NCBI RefSeq assembly: GCF_001261715.1
Contig: NZ_CVRU01000158.1
Location: 62,001 to 126,000, forward strand
Reading direction: 5' to 3'
Length of the DNA: 64,000 bases
Source: Dysgonomonas sp. HGC4
GTDB taxonomy: Bacteria; Bacteroidota; Bacteroidia; Bacteroidales; Dysgonomonadaceae
The notes under the pieces were generated by a model that saw only the letters and a list, made by a program, of their open reading frames with translations, ran no database searches and was not told the origin of the DNA. Positions 26,314 to 35,571 of the stretch are shown here, one piece after another; within the stretch, counting starts at the first letter, position 1; each line of letters starts with the position of its first letter. A program made the translations under genes and the position numbers.

Positions 26314-27345
26314 ATGACGCTATTAATTATTATTATTGTTCTTGCTATTATTTTTGATTACATAAATGGTTTTCACGATGCTGCAAACTCTATTGCAACC
26401 GTAGTGTCAACTAAGGTCCTTACCCCTACTCAAGCTGTTATCTGGGCAGCATTCTTTAATTTCGTTGCCTATTTTATTGCGAAACATATTATTGGAGGAT
26501 TCGGTATAGCAAACACTGTTGCAAAAACAGTAGATTTGTCTAATATCGCATCGCCTTCGCATGTTATCATAGCAGGATTAGTAGCTGCAATTACATGGAA
26601 CCTTATCACTTGGTGGCTTGGTATTCCTTCCTCGTCTTCGCATACTCTTATCGGAGGATTTGCGGGTGCTGCTATTGCAGGAGGTGGACTCAAAGCTGTT
26701 CATTTAGATACAGTTGGTGTAATAGCATTATTCATTGTGGTTGCTCCTCTAATAGGTATGATCGGTGGTAATATTATTACAATAATTACCCTTCATGCAA
26801 TGAAGAAGGTAAAACCGGGCAAAGCCGACAGATGGTTTAAAGGATTGCAACTTATATCATCAGCTTTACTTAGTATTGGGCACGGACTGAATGATTCTCA
26901 AAAAGTAATGGGTATTATAGCTGCGGCACTTATTGCCAATCAGGGTATACCTGAACTTCCTCATTGGATGGCTATGTCTGACATGAACGAAATGCATGAT
27001 TGGATTCCGTTGGTTTGTTTCTCTGCTATTGCAGTAGGTACTATGTCAGGAGGATGGAAAATCATGAAGACTATGGGTAACCGTATCACTAAGATAACTC
27101 CTGTTGAAGGCTTTTGTGCACAAACTGCAGGTTCTATTACTCTATTCATTTCTGAAATGTTACACATTCCGGTAAGTACTACTCACGTTATCACAGGTAG
27201 TATCATGGGTGTAGGAGCAGTTAAGCGACTATCAGCAGTTAGATGGGGTGTAACCAAAGATCTATTGGTTGCGTGGATTATAACTATTCCGGTAAGTGCT
27301 CTTATGGCTGGATTCGTATATTGGATATTGACTCTTTTCTTCTAA
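26314..27345 (+). CDS. pit: PiT-family inorganic phosphate transporter
   Basis: Low-affinity phosphate (metal-phosphate) symporter in the inner membrane, 343 residues with about 10 membrane helices. The two inverted PF01384 signature repeats are present: FDYINGFHDAANSIATVVST near the N-terminus and SIGHGLNDSQKVMGIIAAAL in the middle. GIPSSSSHTLIGGFAGAA and HIPVSTTHVITGSIMGVGA are the matching second halves. Length is at the short end of the family. Co-transcribed with the DUF47 regulator, followed by a terminator. Confidence 0.95.
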   Translation: MTLLIIIIVLAIIFDYINGFHDAANSIATVVSTKVLTPTQAVIWAAFFNFVAYFIAKHIIGGFGIANTVAKTVDLSNIASPSHVIIAGLVAAITWNLITWWLGIPSSSSHTLIGGFAGAAIAGGGLKAVHLDTVGVIALFIVVAPLIGMIGGNIITIITLHAMKKVKPGKADRWFKGLQLISSALLSIGHGLNDSQKVMGIIAAALIANQGIPELPHWMAMSDMNEMHDWIPLVCFSAIAVGTMSGGWKIMKTMGNRITKITPVEGFCAQTAGSITLFISEMLHIPVSTTHVITGSIMGVGAVKRLSAVRWGVTKDLLVAWIITIPVSALMAGFVYWILTLFF

Positions 27346-27389
27346 TACTAGAGTTCTTATTTCTAAGAAGGAAACTTAAAGATATACCG

Positions 27390-27424
27390 AAAAGGGGAGA
27401 TTTTACAATCTTCCCTTTTTAATT
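27390..27424 (+). terminator. terminator of the DUF47-pit operon
   Basis: AAAAGGGGAGATT pairs with AATCTTCCCTTTT (one G-T wobble) around TTAC and is followed by T residues. Confidence 0.88.
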
Positions 27425-27581
27425 TTAAATAGCGTGATACAGTTCATTTAGATATGATAATGCTTCATCCTATTTGATGATTCTTTCTCTTATAACATCA
27501 AATGGTTGCCTTTAAAGTCATATCAAACCAACGCTCCATACCTTTATGCCGATTAAAATACAGATCTTGATTCATACAGAC

Positions 27582-27634
27582 ACAAAATATAAAACGGTTT
27601 CAATTGATTGAATTGAAACCGTTTTATATTTTGT
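27582..27634. terminator. 24-bp perfect hairpin, terminator of the surface-protein operon
   Basis: The arms 27582-27605 and 27611-27634 are perfect inverted copies with a 5-nt loop (core AAACGGTTTCAATT). The flanks provide U tracts on both strands. It lies 42 nt past the stop codon of the 1029-residue protein on the minus strand. The 150 nt between it and the pit terminator show no gene. Confidence 0.85.
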
Positions 27635-27675
27635 TCTATGGCTATTTCACTAACCATTTTTAGATTATCTACCTT

Positions 27676-30600
27676 TTAGTTCTCTGTTGTTTCTGTCCCC
27701 GGACTTCTCAGATCTGGATTTGCTAGAAACATACATCCTCTGGCATTGGTGTGATAATACAAAACATAAGGACCACAAGTAGCATCTGTTATCGTAAGAC
27801 GCATATATCTGCGCGAAGGATTCGCTTGTGTACTTGTAAATACATAAGTTGTGGAAGTGGATTTAAATATCGGATTTGTCTCTCCAGCGATATCGTACCA
27901 AACTCCTGTACCTAAATTACTACTATTATATGCCCATTGGTATGTAAAGTTTTCACTTCCTCCGGTAGCAGCCTCTCCTAGCATAATTGCCTGATATACA
28001 CAGAATGTTGCTTCTTGAGTTTTTCCATGCAAATCGGCAATACTCACAGGATCATATACCGAGATATCAATAGTATCTTTAACTGTTACACCACATGTTG
28101 TACTGGTAATTTCTACTATATACAATCCCTCTTCTTGGGGTGACGCATTAGGTATTACAGGATTTTTTTCCGTTGAGGTAAATCCATTCGGACCTGTCCA
28201 CTTATATGTTGCATTAGTAACTGTAAATCCATTGAGACTAATAGGGCTACCATAACATACCGGAGTTTGCCCGTAAGCTAAGGCTGTTCTGTCTAATGAA
28301 ACAAGTGTAACTTGCTGATTAAAAGCATTTCCACATCCATCTGAAATACGCACTGTATACGTCTCGTTGGCTATACCAAAATTACCGAGATCAATTTCAT
28401 GGTCAGAAGTCATAGGTTCTGTCAGTCGTATTGTATTTGTCTCATCATAAACCGTATAAGTATACGGTAATACTCCGTTGGTAGCCTTTAGGGTTAGATA
28501 CCCGGTATCACCCGAAGGACAAGAGTATGCACTTGTTCTGTCTCTGTCTAAAGCCAACGGCACCGGATTATAGACTATAGTATCTAACTTTATGGTACAC
28601 CCTGAAATACTGTTTGATGTCATCATCCCCAGAATATAGGTACCTGCTGTAGTAAGCAAGAAAGAGTCATTGCTTGCACTGGATATCACTTTGGTGTTGG
28701 CTGCACTTCCGGACGGCACCTGAGTCATGCGGAAATAAACGGTACTCAAAGGGTTTCCATTATTAGAAATGACACCTGTAGGAAAGAGATTCATACCCAT
28801 ACAATCCCGCACGGTGGTATAAGTCAGTTTATCTCCAGTATACCCTCCTGCAATATTATTTCGTACCGTAAAAGTTTCACCACAAGATACAATTGTAGCA
28901 GTATACTCACCTGCAGGCATATAGGCTTCAGGAGTATAGTGGTAAGCACCATCAACATTATATGGATAAGTATAAGAATACCCTGCATACCCAGCCGGAC
29001 CTGTAATTGTTATTGTTGTACCAGCTTTAAAACTTCTAGCACGAGCTCCGGTAGAGATAGATAATTGCCCTCTATTATCGAAACATGTAGAAGTCGCGTA
29101 TTTTGTCATTGTGAAAGCGATAGGAAGAACATCTGCTCTATTCTGAAATGTAGTAGTAGAAACTGTACGATTATCCCAATTAGGGAAAACAACAGTAACT
29201 GTATATGTTACTCCGTACTGGAAATTATCAATTGTTCCACTTGTTCCAGTTGTCACCGTATCCGATTTAATTACATTTCCAGAGCCATCAGTTACCGTCA
29301 GATAGTGGGGTGAGAGCGATTGCCCATCACATGGAGTACCACCTAGAGAATAAACTCTTTTGTAACTGTCGCAGCTATTGTATTCAGGCCAAGTAGCTAT
29401 AGAATTAAGCGAGATTGTTGGCAACGCAGACGTTGGAGTAGCACCGGTCATCGGATAATTAGTTTGTATTTTATATCCGGAAGCATCGGTTATATTCAAG
29501 TACTGGTCGTCTCCTGGGTTACAATCCCATGAGAAATTTGGATCTGTAAATAAATAATTAGCATTAGAATATTTTACATCTCCAGTCACCCTGTCAGTTA
29601 TAGTAATAGTTAATGGATAACACCATACATGGTAGTAAGGATAGCTACTTTTCGAATAATTAAAAAAATAGTTTCTAACTCCTGAACATATATTCGTAGT
29701 CGAAGTTACACTTGTATTATTCTGATTGTTTGTAACATACGATACTATAGCAGAGGGGCAACTTTTTATCCTTGTATATACAGTTAAAGAGTTTGTAGTG
29801 TAAAAATCGGATACTTTCTTTGGACTAAGATCAACTAAATCTCGATATGTAGCACTAGAGCCAGAAAAGTATCTTACTCGAAACCAATTTTCCTCTTTTG
29901 GCATTTCTCCCACTGGTGCTACCCCGTACTCTAAAAGTCCATCATACATGTACCGATACCAGTCTGGATAAGAAGCCACAGGTGTATAATAATAATATGG
30001 CTGGGCATAAATTTTTGAGCAGTCCGTTCCATCTCCATATACATTAAAGAGATTAGAACTATTTGATCCGGAAGGAACAGCCGTAAGTTCTTCTATTATA
30101 AATGATGTAGCAGCAGTGTAACAACCATCGTTAACAGCCACCGTATATGTACCGGCAGGCCAGGTACCATCTAGTAAGTAACGCCAGCCGGCAGCAGCTG
30201 AACCACTGGTTGCCTTGGTAGCACCTACTGTTTGTGGTACTGTTACTCCTGTGGGAGCTGATGTGATCGTAAAAGTAGGCATATCAGTCTGATTACCGTT
30301 TTCAAGATTTACTACTATCAGTCCGGTACTACAACCTATATATGATTTACGTGAAGTCATCACAGATGCTGTATTAGCACTAGTACCTTGAGCAACAAAC
30401 GACAACCGTGGTTCTTGATAAGAACCTGTAACTACAACATTATTAATAGTACGCACAATGCTTTCGCCGGTTATACTATTACAGAAACCTGCAGCTTCGA
30501 GATTATAGTTTCCCGGAGGCAGGTTCGTAAATACATTAGTGCTAACAGGTCCTATAGAAAGGCTTCCTGTTGTTGATCTCAGTGAGTATTGTTTATTTAC

Positions 30601-30765
30601 CAGTTTATCTGCCGACGCACCGGCGAAGTTAATCGTGATAGTTCCGTTACTCTGACAAGTAGAAGGAGTCACAACAGCAGAGGCTGTAACATCGTTACAA
30701 TCCTGAGCATATATGCTGGGAATGAAGAGTGTAAAACTCAAAAATAGATAAAGTAACTTTTTCAT
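27676..30765 (-). CDS. large exported SprB-like repeat protein
   Basis: A 1029-residue exported protein (signal peptide MKKLLYLFLSFTLFIPSIYAQ). It looks like a string of Ig-like/SprB-type modules. A unit such as CQSNGTITINFAG...YSLRSTTG...FTNLPPGNYNLEAAG, with a C near the start and 'PaGtYt' near the end, recurs (compare CSTGLIVVNL/WPAGTYTVAVNDGCY, CFDNRGQLSIS/MPAGEYTATIVSCGE, CPSGDTGYLTLKA/YTVRISDGCG). It is rich in Thr, Ser, Tyr and Cys pairs, which suggests disulphide-stabilised surface modules. Near the C-terminus are a PKD/Ig-like domain (GSENFTYQWAYNSSN) and the tail RGCMFLANPDLRSPG. I see no clear T9SS C-terminal signal. Last gene of a four-gene operon; likely an adhesin or surface fibre. 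Function is inferred from composition only. Confidence 0.75.
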   Translation of the reverse strand: MKKLLYLFLSFTLFIPSIYAQDCNDVTASAVVTPSTCQSNGTITINFAGASADKLVNKQYSLRSTTGSLSIGPVSTNVFTNLPPGNYNLEAAGFCNSITGESIVRTINNVVVTGSYQEPRLSFVAQGTSANTASVMTSRKSYIGCSTGLIVVNLENGNQTDMPTFTITSAPTGVTVPQTVGATKATSGSAAAGWRYLLDGTWPAGTYTVAVNDGCYTAATSFIIEELTAVPSGSNSSNLFNVYGDGTDCSKIYAQPYYYYTPVASYPDWYRYMYDGLLEYGVAPVGEMPKEENWFRVRYFSGSSATYRDLVDLSPKKVSDFYTTNSLTVYTRIKSCPSAIVSYVTNNQNNTSVTSTTNICSGVRNYFFNYSKSSYPYYHVWCYPLTITITDRVTGDVKYSNANYLFTDPNFSWDCNPGDDQYLNITDASGYKIQTNYPMTGATPTSALPTISLNSIATWPEYNSCDSYKRVYSLGGTPCDGQSLSPHYLTVTDGSGNVIKSDTVTTGTSGTIDNFQYGVTYTVTVVFPNWDNRTVSTTTFQNRADVLPIAFTMTKYATSTCFDNRGQLSISTGARARSFKAGTTITITGPAGYAGYSYTYPYNVDGAYHYTPEAYMPAGEYTATIVSCGETFTVRNNIAGGYTGDKLTYTTVRDCMGMNLFPTGVISNNGNPLSTVYFRMTQVPSGSAANTKVISSASNDSFLLTTAGTYILGMMTSNSISGCTIKLDTIVYNPVPLALDRDRTSAYSCPSGDTGYLTLKATNGVLPYTYTVYDETNTIRLTEPMTSDHEIDLGNFGIANETYTVRISDGCGNAFNQQVTLVSLDRTALAYGQTPVCYGSPISLNGFTVTNATYKWTGPNGFTSTEKNPVIPNASPQEEGLYIVEITSTTCGVTVKDTIDISVYDPVSIADLHGKTQEATFCVYQAIMLGEAATGGSENFTYQWAYNSSNLGTGVWYDIAGETNPIFKSTSTTYVFTSTQANPSRRYMRLTITDATCGPYVLYYHTNARGCMFLANPDLRSPGTETTEN

Positions 30766-30781
30766 TGCTGATTTTCTGCTT

Positions 30782-31291
30782 TTAAGGTTTTACATAAATC
30801 ATTTCGCACTTTCCTACCAGTGTTTGTCCAGGATAGTTAGAAGAGCCGTAAATAATCTGGTCGAAAGTTATTGTCAATTGATTACCCGATTGTCGGATAG
30901 TATATTCGGGAATATGAGATCCACTGATTGTCTCGGTAGCCTTCTTTTCGTCTAGGGAAAATCCTACGATTTCCTCCTTTTCGGGTAAAGCTTCTATTAA
31001 AGTCAATACATTAGATTCAGCATCTAGATTATATCTATTGCCATTATCTAAAAGTTCTACCGACGTAATTCTATCACCTTCTAACATCACTGATTTAAAA
31101 ACGGGTATTAGAGGAAAATTCCATTCATAAGAAACAATCTGTGCAGAATCATTTAGACTCTTCTCTAAAACCAAAGCCTTAGAATCATAATCGCGAATGT
31201 TCAATACTACTTTGTCTAAACTATAAACATCCTGCGAATACACAGTCGAAGTTGCTAGACAAACTATAATAAATATCAATAGTTTTTTCAT
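30782..31291 (-). CDS. small exported protein of the surface operon, unknown family
   Basis: I do not recognise this 169-residue protein. A signal peptide (MKKLLIFIIVCLATSTVYSQ) is followed by a soluble, beta-rich, acidic domain with no Cys until a single one near the end (VGKCEMIYVKP) and no lipobox. Its ATG overlaps the stop codon of the preceding gene (ATGA), and it lies 16 nt before the large SprB-like protein gene, so it belongs to the same transcript. By position it could be a periplasmic chaperone or a subunit of the surface structure; that is a guess. Confidence 0.75.
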   Translation of the reverse strand: MKKLLIFIIVCLATSTVYSQDVYSLDKVVLNIRDYDSKALVLEKSLNDSAQIVSYEWNFPLIPVFKSVMLEGDRITSVELLDNGNRYNLDAESNVLTLIEALPEKEEIVGFSLDEKKATETISGSHIPEYTIRQSGNQLTITFDQIIYGSSNYPGQTLVGKCEMIYVKP

Positions 31292-31989
31292 TTTTCTTTC
31301 AACATTATATTCATAAATGTTTTCTCTGATACACTATAATCTGCAACAATGCTATAACTTAACACTCCTGCCGTAGATACAGAGACAGAAGTATATACTG
31401 AGGGATCATAGTAAAGAATAAAGTAATCGAGTGCAGAAGCTGCCGCTGCCACTGATAAAGCAGCCGAAGAAATACTCTTAGCCACAGGAGTACCATACTG
31501 ATTTTTATAAAGGTTGAACAGATTAACTGTAAAAACTCCATTAGAGTATGTGTAGTATGTAGTATTGGGCAAAGCATCGCCTTTAATAGGTAGGACTACC
31601 GAGGGCATATAAAATTGCGGTTTTTTAACTCCCGAAAGAGGAATCCACAAACCCGAATTTGCTCCTGCTCCATTATTTGCTGCAGCATCGTAATAGTAGT
31701 ACCCGGATGCTGTTATATTCAAAGTTTTACCGGCAGGCGCTGTAGCCGCATCTGTAACATATACGATAGCTCCATTTTGTGCCGCTACGTATAGTGCGTT
31801 TTTATCCGCCAGCTGGTCTCCTGTCAATCGGGGTGCGATAAATCCTTCGGCAGTAGTAGCACCTGTGCTTCCTGCTACCACATCGAGAGTAGCTACAGGA
31901 TTATCCGTATTTATTCCCACCTGCGCAAACATAAAACTGTTCACACAAAAAAGTGAGATTAGCGATAAATATAGTCTTAACCTTTTCAT
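31288..31989 (-). CDS. exported 'VGINTDNP' surface-type protein, copy 2
   Basis: A 233-residue exported protein with signal peptide (ending FMFAQ) and mature start VGINTDNPVATLDVVAGS. This opening, with GFIAPRLTGDQL and GYYYYDAAANNG.GLWIPL, is widespread in Bacteroidetes surface proteins and resembles phage tail-fibre head segments. The C-terminal half (about 125-233) is shared with the neighbouring paralogue, including the last stretch KTFMNIMLKEK. It is encoded 29 nt after copy 1 and overlaps the next gene by 4 nt. Probably forms part of a surface assembly with the other products of the operon; the precise role is unknown. Confidence 0.75.
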   Translation of the reverse strand: MKRLRLYLSLISLFCVNSFMFAQVGINTDNPVATLDVVAGSTGATTAEGFIAPRLTGDQLADKNALYVAAQNGAIVYVTDAATAPAGKTLNITASGYYYYDAAANNGAGANSGLWIPLSGVKKPQFYMPSVVLPIKGDALPNTTYYTYSNGVFTVNLFNLYKNQYGTPVAKSISSAALSVAAAASALDYFILYYDPSVYTSVSVSTAGVLSYSIVADYSVSEKTFMNIMLKEK

Positions 31990-32018
31990 TGTTAGCTGAG
32001 TTTTTATTGTTGTTGTTT

Positions 32019-32717
32019 TTATTTTTCTCTGAATACTATATTCATAAATGTTTTTTCCGTTGGGGTATATCCAGTTAGAAGATAGTATGTCAATATACCA
32101 GCTGCACTTACTGAAACCGAATAATACACAGTAGTGTCGTAATAGAGTACAAAGTAATAGTAGTCACTTGCTGCTGTTCCTGTTCGCAAAGAAGATATGG
32201 GATTACTTGAAGCTTTAGGACTACCCAATTGCTCTTTATAAAGATTATACAAATTAACAGTGAACCTATTGGTTGACGGGGCTGTATAATTCACATTATC
32301 GGGCAATGTATACATATCAGTAGGTAAAAGAGTCGTCTGAATGTAAAACTGTTCTTTACTCGGGTCAGCAAATGGCACCCATAAACCTACCCCACTTTCG
32401 GCCGTAGCATCATAAAAATAATACCCAATGGTTTTCACATTCTTAGTCTTGCCCGTAGTAGCACTCGCTACCTCTGTAACGTATACGAGAGTTGCATTTT
32501 GAGCTACCCCATACTGTGCATTTTTGGCTGTTAGTTGATTCCCTGTCAATCGGGGTGCGATAAAACCTTCCACTGTTGAGCCATCGGTAGCAATTGCTGT
32601 TACATCTAACGTGGCAGATGAAGTAGTCTTACCTATCCCTACTTGGCTGTATATCGCCATCGAGAATAGAGAGAGTACAATCGAAAAAAACAATTTAACT
32701 TTCATCCTAATTTTCAT
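32019..32717 (-). CDS. exported 'VGIGKTTS' surface-type protein, copy 1
   Basis: A 232-residue paralogue of the following gene and first gene of the operon. Signal peptide ends IYSQ; the mature protein begins VGIGKTTSSATLDVTAIA. Conserved with copy 2: GFIAPRLTGNQLTAKNAQY, VYVTEVASATTGKTKN, GYYFYDA, GLWVPF, RFTVNLYNLYKEQLGSP, and the end KTFMNIVFREK. An internal Met (residue 5) is an alternative start. No exact -7 element is visible in the 670-nt region upstream, so regulation is unclear. The tandem pair suggests duplication followed by divergence, as for two similar subunits of one structure. Confidence 0.75.
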   Translation of the reverse strand: MKIRMKVKLFFSIVLSLFSMAIYSQVGIGKTTSSATLDVTAIATDGSTVEGFIAPRLTGNQLTAKNAQYGVAQNATLVYVTEVASATTGKTKNVKTIGYYFYDATAESGVGLWVPFADPSKEQFYIQTTLLPTDMYTLPDNVNYTAPSTNRFTVNLYNLYKEQLGSPKASSNPISSLRTGTAASDYYYFVLYYDTTVYYSVSVSAAGILTYYLLTGYTPTEKTFMNIVFREK

Positions 32718-33360
32718 TTATAATTAAACAAACTTTTCTCTAGGTTTGTTGCTAGTGTTATATCCTAATATTGGGGACTTTTATTTCTTAACGTATATAA
32801 ATACATCCAAGACATTGCCGCAGGCTTCATTTTAACCATTTATATTACATATATTTATCATCGACATACTTTTATTGCCTAGAGAAGAGAGTCCCACTAA
32901 AAAGTCGAAAAAAAATCTCGTCCTCATAGTTTCTTTATCTGAAATCCATCCCCAATCTTTCAATTACAGATACTTATGTTGTTGTCTTTAGACTTATTAA
33001 TATGCAAGAATAGACCTTAATTGTTAAATCAAAGTCTACACAATTGTTATATAGTAAATAAGTTGTTGTCATTCAAGTACTCTAAAGTCCCCCAGACTCT
33101 AGTAACACAAAACTAGTATAAATTTATTAAATGACAAAAAAAGCCTAAACCGAATTATGAATTATTGTGCTCTTTCTATAAAAATCTTTACAAAAAGCCT
33201 TTTTTCCTCATATTCCGCATCCATTTACGCAAAATACTCTCACAATTATGAATTATTAAAGCAACAGAATGTGTTAAAAAAAAATAGAGGTAAACAGTTT
33301 TTTTTCTCAATACCTAGTACGTCTTTTAATACATTTCACTCTTTCGTTTTTATTTATAAC
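32718..33360. other. long intergenic region upstream of the surface operon and uvrB
   Basis: About 640 nt without a convincing gene. Seen here: GGGGACTTTT at about 32773 and its inverted near-copy TAAAGTCCCC at about 33083 (10-bp inverted repeat about 300 nt apart), a repeated GTTGTTGTC (32978 and 33063), and no exact minus-strand -7 element. The plus-strand frame open from 33157 is upstream of the uvrB promoter and not translated as part of UvrB. Confidence 0.4.
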
Positions 33361-33368
33361 TATCTTTG
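33361..33368 (+). promoter_or_regulatory. -7 element (TATCTTTG) for uvrB; decides its start
   Basis: Exact TAnnTTTG match 22 nt before ATG 33391. It lies inside the long open frame that extends upstream to 33157, showing that the upstream part is not coding. No SOS box is evident. Confidence 0.7.
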
Positions 33369-33390
33369 TAAGATATCATTTATATCTATT

Positions 33391-35409
33391 ATGGATTTCA
33401 AGATTACCTCAGCATATAAACCCACCGGAGACCAGCCCACAGCCATAAAAGCGTTAGTGGAAGGTATCAATGGTGAGATTCCTCATCAAACACTCTTAGG
33501 AGTTACAGGATCAGGAAAAACTTTTACAATAGCTAATGTTATACAAGAGGTTCAAAAACCGACATTAATACTTAGCCACAATAAAACTCTGGCAGCTCAG
33601 CTATATAGCGAGTTCAAAGGTTTTTTTCCTGAGAATTCTGTGGAATATTTTGTATCGTACTACGATTACTATCAACCCGAAGCATACATTCCTTCAACCA
33701 ATACATACATAGAAAAAGACCTCTCTATTAATGACGAAATAGAGAAATTACGATTGGCCACCACATCTGCCCTACTATCGGGACGAAAGGATGTAATCGT
33801 TATATCGTCTGTATCTTGCTTGTATGGTATGGGAAATCCTGAGGATTTTGCGAATAACACTATACTTATCGAGAAAGGCAAGAAGCTAGTTAGAGATAAA
33901 TTTCTACGAGATTTAGTTGCTTGTTTATACTCAAGAAATGAAGTAGAGTTTTCGCATGGTAATTTTAGGGTAAAAGGTGACACTGTTGATATATTTCTGG
34001 CATATGCCGAAATAATTATTCGTGTTATGTTTTGGGACGATGAGATAGAAAGCATTGAAAGCATAGACCCTTTGACAGGAGCCAGAATAGAACGATTTGA
34101 AGAATACCGTATCTATCCTGCTAACTTGTTCGTTACAACAAAGGAAAGAATACACAGGGCAATAGATGAAATATCAATAGACCTTGGTAAACAAGTTGAT
34201 TTCTTTCAATCGATAGGTAAACCTTTGGAGGCTAAACGTCTTTACGAAAGGGTAACCTACGATTTAGAAATGATTCGCGAAATAGGACACTGCTCCGGAA
34301 TAGAAAACTATTCGCGCTATTTTGACAATCGTCCTCCCGGTACACGTCCTTTCTGCCTTTTAGACTTCTTCCCCGACGATTATCTGGTAGTAATAGACGA
34401 AAGTCACGTTACACTACCTCAGATACGTGCCATGTATGGAGGCGACCATTCGCGAAAAGAAAATCTAGTCGAATATGGTTTTCGTTTACCTGCTGCTATT
34501 GACAACAGACCTTTGAAATTTGAAGAATTTGAATCGCTTGTAAAACAGATTATATATGTAAGTGCAACTCCTGCCGACTACGAATTGATTCAATCGGAAG
34601 GCGTAGTTGTTGAACAGTTGATACGACCTACGGGATTATTAGATCCGCCAATTGATATTCGTCCAAGTCTCAATCAGATTGATGATTTAATGGAGGAAAT
34701 ACAGATACGGGTAGATAAGGACGAACGTACGTTGGTAACAACACTTACTAAACGCATGGCCGAAGAGCTTACTACTTATCTGGCTAACAACGGTGTAAAA
34801 TGTAACTATATCCACTCGGATGTAGACACCTTAGATCGTGTTCAGATTATGGACGATCTCCGCAGCGGAGTATTCGATGTGCTGATAGGTGTCAACTTGC
34901 TTCGTGAAGGGCTCGATCTACCCGAAGTATCGCTGGTAGCCATTCTGGATGCAGATAAGGAAGGCTTTCTTCGATCTCATAGATCTTTAACTCAGACAGT
35001 GGGACGTGCTGCCCGTAATGTGAATGGAAAAGTTATTTTTTATGCTGACAAGATTACGAATAGCATGCAGCTAACGATAGACGAAACAAATCGTCGTCGA
35101 GAGATTCAGTTGGCTTACAATGAAAAGCATGGAATCACTCCACAGCAAATCAAGAAAGCAAGAGGATCAGCATTGGGAGGCAAAGGAACAGACAACGAGC
35201 CTAAACCATATATTGAACCAACTCATATGAATATCGCAGCAGAAACAAAAGCCGGCTATATATCAGAAACCGATTTGAAGGCTGCTATTGCTAAAACAAA
35301 AAAGCACATGACAGAAGCTGCTAAAAAGCTTGATTTCCTCGAAGCTGCTCAATATAGAGATGAAATTATTCAGTTAGAAGATTTACTAAAATCTCACAGC
35401 AAGAAATAA
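33391..35409 (+). CDS. uvrB: excinuclease ABC subunit B
   Basis: Nucleotide-excision-repair helicase-like protein that verifies damage and recruits UvrC. Starting at MDFKITSAYKPTGDQP gives 672 residues, the normal length; the frame is open 78 codons further upstream, but that part is AT-rich, unlike any UvrB, and precedes the promoter. Walker A is GVTGSGKT with Lys43. The damage-probing beta-hairpin is in YYDYYQPEAYIPSTNTYIEK. The DEAD-like box is VVIDESHVT. Motif VI is QTVGRAARN. The C-terminal UVR motif (LKAAIAKTKKHMTEAAKKLDF... YRDEI) binds UvrC. It is a single gene with its own promoter and terminator. Confidence 0.96.
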   Translation: MDFKITSAYKPTGDQPTAIKALVEGINGEIPHQTLLGVTGSGKTFTIANVIQEVQKPTLILSHNKTLAAQLYSEFKGFFPENSVEYFVSYYDYYQPEAYIPSTNTYIEKDLSINDEIEKLRLATTSALLSGRKDVIVISSVSCLYGMGNPEDFANNTILIEKGKKLVRDKFLRDLVACLYSRNEVEFSHGNFRVKGDTVDIFLAYAEIIIRVMFWDDEIESIESIDPLTGARIERFEEYRIYPANLFVTTKERIHRAIDEISIDLGKQVDFFQSIGKPLEAKRLYERVTYDLEMIREIGHCSGIENYSRYFDNRPPGTRPFCLLDFFPDDYLVVIDESHVTLPQIRAMYGGDHSRKENLVEYGFRLPAAIDNRPLKFEEFESLVKQIIYVSATPADYELIQSEGVVVEQLIRPTGLLDPPIDIRPSLNQIDDLMEEIQIRVDKDERTLVTTLTKRMAEELTTYLANNGVKCNYIHSDVDTLDRVQIMDDLRSGVFDVLIGVNLLREGLDLPEVSLVAILDADKEGFLRSHRSLTQTVGRAARNVNGKVIFYADKITNSMQLTIDETNRRREIQLAYNEKHGITPQQIKKARGSALGGKGTDNEPKPYIEPTHMNIAAETKAGYISETDLKAAIAKTKKHMTEAAKKLDFLEAAQYRDEIIQLEDLLKSHSKK

Positions 35410-35432
35410 AGCATATTTCCAGAAGACATTTT

Positions 35433-35467
35433 AAAGAGGCTATCCAAAAGGATGCAGCCTCTTTTTT
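35433..35467 (+). terminator. terminator of uvrB
   Basis: AAAGAGGCTATCC pairs with GGAT..AGCCTCTTT with a 2-nt bulge around AAAA, followed by six T. Confidence 0.85.
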
Positions 35468-35503
35468 GTGCTATTATCATTTAATGGTAATCTCTAAAAC
35501 CAA

Positions 35504-35538
35504 AAAGTGACTATACCTTTTATTAGTATAGTCACTTT
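35504..35538. terminator. terminator of the metal-cluster operon (minus strand)
   Basis: AAAGTGACTATAC pairs perfectly with GTATAGTCACTTT (13 bp) around 9 nt, just after the HMA gene stop codon on the minus strand. Confidence 0.75.
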
Positions 35539-35571
35539 ATATTTCTTTGCGTATTTATACGTCAAAATTAC

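Noticed and set aside
27426-27581. Possible small RNA between two hairpins after pit
   Set aside because: No promoter element or conserved structure seen; both hairpins are explained as terminators of convergent operons.
33157-33390. In-frame extension of uvrB upstream to an ATG at 33157
   Set aside because: A TATCTTTG promoter element lies at 33361 and the first 78 codons are AT-rich and unlike UvrB; the family N-terminus starts at 33391.
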